Part shown: piece by piece, positions 1 through 6,600 of the stretch
Numbering within the stretch: position 1 is the first letter of the stretch
How the letters are laid out: each line of letters begins with the position of its first letter
NCBI GenBank assembly: GCA_030618975.1
Contig: JAUXCH010000164.1
Location: 1 to 8,657, forward strand
DNA length: 8,657 nt
Origin: Planctomycetia bacterium
GTDB lineage: Bacteria; Planctomycetota; PLA2; JAEUHO01
Direction: 5' to 3'
The notes under the pieces: model-generated
What the model saw: the letters and a program-made list of their open reading frames with translations, nothing else
The model's database searches: none
What the model was told of the DNA's origin: nothing
Translations under genes and position numbers: made by a program

Positions 1-1
1 A

Positions 2-148
2 TCACTTAAACAGGATTTATTACAGCGTGGGGTTAAGATTATAGAGCACTGCGCTATAGACAAAGTAAGTATGCATAATAACCGCATTACGCAAATAGCC
101 AGTGCATCGGAAACCTTTCCGGTTGATTTTGTGGCAATAACAGCGGGG
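2..148 (+). CDS. Internal fragment of a FAD-dependent (D-amino-acid oxidase-like) oxidoreductase
   Basis: Frame 2 is open from the window edge and reads as 49 residues resembling the middle of DAO-family flavoproteins (D-amino acid dehydrogenase, glycine oxidase and relatives). A helix ending in LLQRGVKIIEH is followed by a short strand and turn (AIDKVSMHNNRI), then PVDFVAITAGA. This matches the family pattern in which the substrate/FAD domain leads into a hydrophobic strand with a terminal AGAxS motif contacting FAD. Both termini are missing: the 5' end lies outside the window, and the 3' end is lost at the composition switch near 142-153. The frame stays open past the switch, but the residues there are Arg/Ala/Ser-rich out-of-frame translation with no flavoprotein character. 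Base composition is AT-rich, quite unlike everything to the right, so this piece probably comes from a different genome, perhaps a moderate-GC proteobacterium (inference). Exact substrate cannot be assigned. Confidence 0.6.
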
Positions 149-153
149 GCCCG
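142..153. other. Composition breakpoint / probable chimeric join
   Basis: Left of about 145 the DNA is AT-rich. Immediately right of it the DNA becomes strongly GC-rich and stays so for the remaining 8.5 kb. A plus-strand flavoprotein fragment and a minus-strand glycosyltransferase fragment both stop making sense here. The short GC run at 143-151 fits either gene: it reads Ala-Gly-Ala in the flavoprotein frame and Ala-Pro in the glycosyltransferase frame. A few bases shared between the two parents could therefore have mediated the join. There are no inverted repeats, target-site duplication or integrase that would indicate a mobile element boundary. Confidence 0.7.
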
Positions 154-459
154 GAGTGCCGCCTCGCTCGTCCCGAAGAGCGAGGTCCACGCCCGGGTGA
201 CGATCCACCAGAGCGGCGGGTGGTTCGACTCGGCGAAGACGGTGTCCTTCCAGGTCGGCGCGGTGGCGGCGGCCCAGGTCGCCCCCTCGTCCAGCCACAG
301 GGACCAGTACCCCAGCAGGAGGAGGCGCAGCACCACGGCCGCGAGGAACAGGTTCCACAGCGCGCGCGGGGGCGCGAGCGCCAAGCGGAGGGGGGCTGGA
401 TCCGGGCGGGGCGGCGTGCTCTCGGGGCGATGGAACCACCTCCCCGGGCCCGTGTCCAA
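145..459 (-). CDS. N-terminal part of a PMT_2/ArnT-like (GT-C fold) membrane glycosyltransferase, truncated
   Basis: Reading the minus strand down from 504 (a stop lies at 507-505) gives an open frame with clear family landmarks. A hydrophobic first membrane helix (LWNLFLAAVVLRLLLLGYW, about 361-303) leads straight into SLWLDEGATW, then SNHPPLWW, then LFGTSEAALRAP. In PMT_2/ArnT/GT39-type enzymes the Asp-Glu pair after TM1 is the catalytic/metal-site signature of the first outer loop. The HPPL motif and the G-x-SE-x-x-LR-x-P segment follow it. Such enzymes transfer sugars from polyprenyl-phosphate donors at the outer face of the inner membrane. Only about 105 of an expected 450-600 residues are present, because the gene is cut off at the composition switch. 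The start is uncertain: there is no in-frame ATG, and the listed start is a TTG at 459 that leaves about 33 residues before TM1. A TTG at 384 is an alternative. Neither has a clear Shine-Dalgarno sequence. Acceptor and sugar cannot be told. The gene is divergent from the A2M gene. Confidence 0.78.
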
Positions 460-559
460 GCGGGCCCCGGCCGAACCGCGGTACCGCCCTGCCGTTTGTG
501 CCCCTCACCCCTGCCCACGCCGATCCGGCGCCGGTACGGTGGGCGCCCCCCCAGGGCCC
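460..559. promoter_or_regulatory. Divergent intergenic region between the glycosyltransferase and A2M genes
   Basis: This GC-rich stretch of about 100 bases lies between the start of the minus-strand glycosyltransferase and the ribosome binding site of the A2M gene, so promoters for both should lie here or just inside. I see no convincing -35/-10 pair for either direction. A perfect 7-bp inverted repeat (GGGCCCG at 446-452 and CGGGCCC at 461-467, 8-base loop) sits at its edge near the glycosyltransferase start. In DNA this GC-rich such repeats are common, so a regulatory role is only a possibility. Confidence 0.3.
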
Positions 560-564
560 AGGAG
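560..564 (+). promoter_or_regulatory. Ribosome binding site of the A2M gene
   Basis: AGGAG lies six bases upstream of the ATG at 571, an ideal Shine-Dalgarno placement. It decides between this start and another in-frame ATG at 430, which has no comparable site and would put the signal peptide 47 residues into the protein. Confidence 0.8.
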
Positions 565-570
565 CCTCCC

Positions 571-639
571 ATGTTCCGCACGATCGCGCTGCCCCTCGTT
601 CTCGTCGTCGCCGTGTGCCTGGGTCTGCGGGCCTCCGCG
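571..639 (+). other. Signal peptide of the A2M protein (signal peptidase I type)
   Basis: Residues 1-23 start MFRT, continue with a hydrophobic core (IALPLVLVVAVCLGL) and end in ASA before Glu24-Glu25, a standard A-x-A cleavage site. Cys16 is preceded by Ala-Val. The lipobox requires Gly, Ala or Ser immediately before Cys, so lipidation there is unlikely. The protein is therefore predicted to be exported as a soluble protein, unlike the lipoprotein form known for several proteobacterial A2Ms. Confidence 0.8.
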
Positions 640-3600
640 GAAGAAGGCACGACCCGGCGCCTCGCCCTCCGCGAGGCGCAGGAGCCGCTCAGGGCGCGCG
701 ACTGGAAGAAGGCGGTCGGGAGCCTGGGCGCCTTTCGCGAGGCGCATCCGGGTACGGAAGAGGCCCTGGAGGCCTGGGTGCTCGAGGCGCGGGCCCGGCT
801 GCACGCCGGCGACGCGCGCGGCGCCCTCGATTCGACGAGCGCCTTCCTCGCCGAGTACGGGACCTCGGCGTGGACGGGCCGCATGAAGCACACCGCGGCC
901 GACGCCTACGTCGCGCTGCAGCAGCCCAAGGAGGCGGCCCAGGGCCTCCGGGAGCGCGTCGAGGCCGCGACCGCGCCGGAGGCCCGCGCCGCGATCGGAG
1001 CCCTGCACCTCGAGCTCGCCGACCGGGACTTCGACGGCGTCGACGTGCAGGACGACCTGGGACGCACGGTGAAGAAGCGAAACGTCCAGCGCGCGCTGGC
1101 GTCGTACCGCCACGCGCTCGAGGTCGGGGTGGCCCCCGAGCGGGTGGTCCACGTTCGGGAGCGGATCGCGCTCAGCTTCGAGGAGCTGAAGAACGCGGTC
1201 GCGGCCGTCGCGGTCTGGAACGGGCTGCTCGAGGAGGTGGAGCGGGGCGAGCGGATCGCTTCGGCCGAGATGCGCGAGCGGTGGCTGGTGGGCCGCGGGC
1301 GGGCCGCGCTCCGTGCCGAGCGCACCGACGACGCCCGGAAGGACCTCCGCGAGGCCCTGACGCGGTACCCGGACGGCAAGCTCCAGATGGAGATCCTGCT
1401 GCTCCTCGGCGAGGAGCGGCTGCACGCGGCGGCGGCGAAGAAGGACGAGGTCGCCTTCGAGGAGGGCGTCACGTGGATCCGTCGCGCGATCCTCGAGCAC
1501 CGCGACGGCGAACGGGCCGCCGGCGCGCAGAAGCGGCTGGCCGAGGCCTACGAGGGACGCGGGTTCTACGAGCGGGCGGCGGCGGAGTGGGGCGCGCTCG
1601 TGGAGCGTTTCCCCGGGGACGAAGCGGCGCCGGAGGCTCGGGACCGTCAGGCCATGGACCTGGCGAAGGCCGGGCGCTTCGACGAGGCGATCGCCGCCTG
1701 GGAGCGGTTCCTCGGGGCCCACCCGAACCACCCCCGGTGGCAGGCGGTGCGGCAGCGCGTCCTGGACGCGGCCTTCGCCAAGGGTGCCGCCCTGCTCGAG
1801 GCCGGGGACGCCGACGGCGCGGTGGCGGCGTGGAAGGCGTTCGCCGAGGCGCATCCCACCCACGCGCGGGCGGCCGAAGCCCTGCTTCTCGCGGGCGGCG
1901 TCCTCCGCAAGGAGAAGCACACCGAGGCCGCGCTCGTTCTCTGGCGGCAGGTCGGCGGGCGCTACGCGACGACGCCCCAGGCCCCGCAGGCGGCCCTGCT
2001 CGTCGCGCAGACGCTCGAGGAGGACCTCGCGCGACTCGACGCCGCCGTCGAGGCCTACGAGGCGCTCGCCCGGAAGTACCCGAAGTCCGGACAGGCCGGC
2101 GAGGCGCGGGGCCGGCTCGAGCGGCTCAAGGCCCACGACCTGGAGCTGCGGCTCGAGCGCGTGGTCGGCACGCAGGAGCCGCCCGTGCTCCGGGTGGCGA
2201 CGCGCAACATCCCGGCCCTCGACGTGCGCGTCTACCGGCTCGACCTCGAGGAGTACTTTCGGCGCAAGGGCACCGTGCTGGGCGTGGAGAACCTCCAGCT
2301 GGAGGTGGTGAAGCCCGACCGGACGGCGCGGTGGGAGCTGGGCGACGCCTACGTGCCCTTCGCGCGGATCGAGGCGGACCGCACGGTTCCCGTCGACCAG
2401 CCGGGCGCCTACGTGGTCGTCGCGGCGGACGAGCACCTGACCGCCACCGCCCTGTTCCTGGTCAGCGACGCAGAGGTCGTGGTCAAGACCTCGCGCGGGA
2501 AGAACCTGCTCGCGTGGGCCTTCGATCGCTTGACGCAGGGGCCGATCGCGGGCGCCCGGATCCTCGTGGCCGACGGCCAGAAGGTCCGCGAGGTCGGGAA
2601 GACGGCGGAAGACGGCGTCTGGCAGGGGAACGCGAAGAGCCACCCGAAGCACGTCCTGGTCCTCACGGAGCGCGGCCCCGCGGCGACCGAGATCGGGTCC
2701 GGCCCGCAGGTGGCCTCCGGGTTCCAGAGCAAGGCGTACGTCTACGCGCACGCCCCCGTCTACCGACCCGGCCAGGAGGTGAGCTGGCGCGCGATCTTCC
2801 TGAAGGCGCGCGGGGGAACCTATCTCCCGCCCGCGAAGCAGAAGGCCACGTTCACGGTGTTCGACGCCCGGGGCCAGACGCTCCTGCAGCGGAAGATGGA
2901 GTCCTCGGTCTTCGGCACGTTCGCGGGCGAGTTCCCGCTCGACGGGGCCGCTCCGCTCGGTGTCTGGCGTCTCCAGCTCGAGGTCGAGCGCGAAGGGACC
3001 TGGTCGGGCGAGTTCGAGGTGCAGGAGTTCAAGAAGCCCGAGTTCACGCTGGAGCTCGAGCCGCTGCGCCCCCTCTACCTGACGGGGGAGCAGGTCCAGG
3101 CGCGAGTGCGCGTGACCTACGCGTTCGGCGGTCCCGTTCGGGACGCGCCCCTGTCGTACGAGGTCTACCGCGTGCCGCGTGTGTTCGAACCCTCCTCCGC
3201 CGAGGACTACCGCTGGTACTTCGCGGCGGACGATCGCCCGGAGGACGAGCGGCGCCGGGCCGACCGCCCGAGAGGCGTGCTCGTCCAGCGCGGCCGCGCC
3301 GTGACCGACGACGGCGGCGAAGCGGTCATCGCGTTCGAGACCGCCGAGAAGGACGAGGATGCCGAGTACGTCGTTCGCGTCGCCGTGGAGGACGTCACGC
3401 GCCGGTGGGTCGTCGACGAGGGCCGGATTCCCGTCACGCGCCGCGACCACATGGCCGTCGTCAGGACCGACAAGCGCGTCGTCAGGCCGCGCCAGGAGAT
3501 CACGGTCGAAGTGCGCACCGTGAACGCGCTCGAGCGTCCCGTGGCCCGCAGCGGCACGCTGCTCCTCCTCGAGGTGAGGCGGACGACCTCGCCACCCGTC

Positions 3601-6600
3601 GTGGACCGCAAGCTGCGAGGCCGGCCCGTGATCGTCCGGGAGACGGAGGTCGAGAAGGCCGCCTACCCGGTGTCCACGGACGCCGACGGCTCGACCGAGA
3701 TCAAGCTTCGCATTCCCGGCCCCGGGCGCTGGCGCCTCCGGTGGAAGGCCCTCGACGGGCGCGGCGCGCTCGTCACCGCCTTCACCGACGTCGAGGCGGC
3801 GGGCGAGGTCGAGGACGAGAGCAAGGACGCCCGCCTGGTGGCCGCCCGGTCGGTCTACACCGAGGGCGACGACGCCGAGGTGCTGCGCCGCTCTCCGGTG
3901 ACGGGCGGGAAGGCGCTGGTGACGTACGAGGGGGAGCGCGTCCTCCGCTACGTCTTCGTCCAGGTCACGGGCGCGAGCACGCTGCTTCGGCTTCCCGTGC
4001 GCGCCGAGGACGCGCCGAACGTCTTCTTCAAGGTCGCGATTCCGCACGGGAACCGCCTGCTCGAGGCCGAGACCGAGGTCGTCGTGCTCCGTACGCTCCA
4101 GGTGGACGTGCGGCTCCCGGCCGAGGCGAGCCCCGGCGAGGAGGTCGAGGTCGAGGTCCTCACCCGCGATGCGCGCGGCCGTCCCGTCGCCGCCGAGGTC
4201 GGACTCGCCTTGATCGACGAGACGCTCTACGCGATCGCCCCGGACCGCGCGCCGTCCATCCGCCCGTACTTCTACGACCGCCGTCGGAAGAACGCGGTCC
4301 TCACCGCGAGCTCGCTCGGGTTCCGGGCCTTCGGAACCACGCGCGAGACCAACCAGGATCTCCTGGCCGACGAGGCCGCGCGGAGCGGCGACCTGCGCCT
4401 GGCCATGGCCGAGAGTGCGCTCCGAAACGCCGAAGAGGCCATCGCGCGCGGCGACGTGCGCACGGCCGTCCGCCTGGCACTGCGTGCCGCCGAGACCGCG
4501 CCCGGTCTCTACGAGGCCCGCGTCTTCCTCGCCAGCCTGCGGGAGAGCGAGTCGGCGCGCAAGAAGCTCGAGCGCGTGGATCGCGGCCTGCTCGCAGAGT
4601 TGAAGCGGACCGCGGCGCTCACGGCAGAGACCGCCTTGTCGGAGAAGTCGAAGGCCGCGGACAAGAAGGGCGACGCCTTTGCGGACGCCCTCGGCGCGGA
4701 GGGGATCGCGGACGCACCTTTCGAGGGGCCGTCCAGCAACGGCCTCATCGGCCTCGGCGGCGGTGCCGGCGGAGCCTTCGGAGGCCGAGGCGGAAGCCGG
4801 GACCTGCGTGCCCGGGGCGGAGGTGGGCGACGGGAGCAGCGCGCCATGAGCCAGAACAAGCTCGCCGCGCTCTCGAACCGGATCCGCGTCGACAAGGAGC
4901 AGCGCGATCGGCACCAGGCCGGGTTCGGTCTCGACGCGGGGTTCCTGCTCGAGGTCCGCAAGCGCTTCGAGGACGTGGCGCACTGGCAGCCCCGCCTCGT
5001 GACCGGCGAGGACGGCCGCGCGACGGTACGGGTCAAGCTGCCCGACAACCTCACCACGTGGCGCGCCGTCGTCCGCGGCGTCTCCCGGGCGGCGCTCGTC
5101 GGCGAGGGACGCGGGCGGGTGTCGGCCCGGCGCGACCTGATCGTGCGCGTGGACACGCCGCGCTTCCTCGTGCAGGGCGACGTCGTGACCGTGCCCCTGG
5201 CGATCCACAACGAGAGCGACGGGCCGCTCGAGGTCCGCGAGGACGTGACCGTCGAAGGCGCCGCGATCCGCGCCACCTCGCGCGATCCGAGCAGCGACGA
5301 GGTCGGGGCCGGGGAAGGCGCGAGCTACCGCCTCGGCGCCGGCGATCACGTGATCACGAACCTGGACCTGGACGTCTCGCGTCCCGGCCGGGTCCGCATC
5401 GAAGCACGGGCGGTGTCCGGCACGGTTTCCGACGCCGCCGAGGCGCGCTTTCCGACGCTTCCGCGCGGCCTGAAGGCCGTCGAGGGGCGAACGGGCGTCT
5501 CGGAGACCGCGCGGGGCGCCTTGCAGGAGACCTTCCTCGAGGTTCCCGCGGGCGCGGTGCCCGGAGCCTCCCGGCTGGCCGTCGTCCTCTATCCCGGGCT
5601 CGACGCCGCGCTGCTCGACGCGCTGCTCTACCTGGACCTCTTCCCGTACGGCTGCGTCGAGCAGACCGTGCACCGCTTCCTGCCCGCGCTCGACGCCCGG
5701 CGCGCGCTGCTCGCGGCGGGGAGCCCGGCGGCCTCGCGGCTGAAGCGTCTCGACGAGTCGGTCCGGGCGGCGGCCTTGCGCCTCAGGAGCGTCCAGAACC
5801 CGGACGGCTCGTTCGGCTGGTTCCGCGGGAACCAGGGCAGCCTGTCGATGACGGCCTACGCGCTGCTCGGGATGTCCGGCGCGCGCCGGGCCGGCGTGCA
5901 GGACCTCGACCGCGCGATCGAAAACGCGGCGAACGCGCTCGCGAAGCTCGTGAGCGCCGGTCGCGAGGACGAACGGGCCCTCGCCCACCTCGCGCTGGCC
6001 TCCGTGGGCCGGAGGCAGGACGACGCGTACGGCACGACCTTCCGTCGCCGCCGCGACGACCTCTCCGTGGCCGGGCTCGCCTGGATGGCCATGGCCGCCC
6101 ACGGGCTCGACCGCGGCTACGACGCCGACGAGCTGGCCGGTCTGATCCTCGAGCGCAAGGTCGAGGCGGACGGCTCCGTCCACTGGAAGGGCGAGCAAGG
6201 CGACTGCTTCACGGGCAGCGACCGCGAGGCGACCGGGCTGGCCGTCCAGGCCCTGCTCCTCGTCGGACGCGGCACGGATCAGGCGGAGCGTGGTCTCGAG
6301 TGGCTCCTCGCCCACCGGGTGAAGGGCGGCTTCGGGACCACGAAGGACACGGCGGCATTCGTCGGCGCGGCTTCCGCGTGGGTCACGCGACACGGCGCGC
6401 AGGCCTTCGGCGGCACGCTCGACGTCTTGCTGGACGGCGTGGTGGTGCGCACGGTCGCCGTCGGCCCCGACGGCATCGCGGCGAAGGACCGCCGGTTCCT
6501 CGTGGAGGAGGGGGCCGACCTGGACGCCGGCCGCCACCGGCTCGGCTTCCGGCTGAACGGACAGGGGCGTCTGCGCTGGGCGGCGCGGCTCGAGTGCGTC

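Noticed and set aside
1..148. AT-rich left end considered as an integrated mobile element or attachment site
   Set aside because: No integrase, inverted terminal repeats, tRNA end or direct duplication is visible. The content is an ordinary metabolic gene fragment.
446..467. 7-bp GC-rich inverted repeat considered as a terminator or operator
   Set aside because: There is no T-run after it in either direction, and such short all-GC palindromes are expected by chance here. It is only noted within the intergenic entry.
430..570. Upstream in-frame ATG at 430 as an earlier start of the A2M gene
   Set aside because: It would bury a clear signal peptide behind 47 non-hydrophobic residues and lacks a ribosome binding site. 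The ATG at 571 has AGGAG six bases upstream.
71..886. A 271-codon plus-strand open frame starting at an ATG in the AT-rich segment
   Set aside because: Only its first 26 or so residues are meaningful, as part of the flavoprotein fragment. After the composition switch it is Arg/Pro/Ser-rich read-through across the antisense glycosyltransferase and the A2M start.
4750..4851. Gly/Arg-rich tract considered as a DNA tandem repeat or recombination hotspot
   Set aside because: Glycine codons vary (GGC, GGA, GGT) and there is no regular DNA period. The signal is at protein level.
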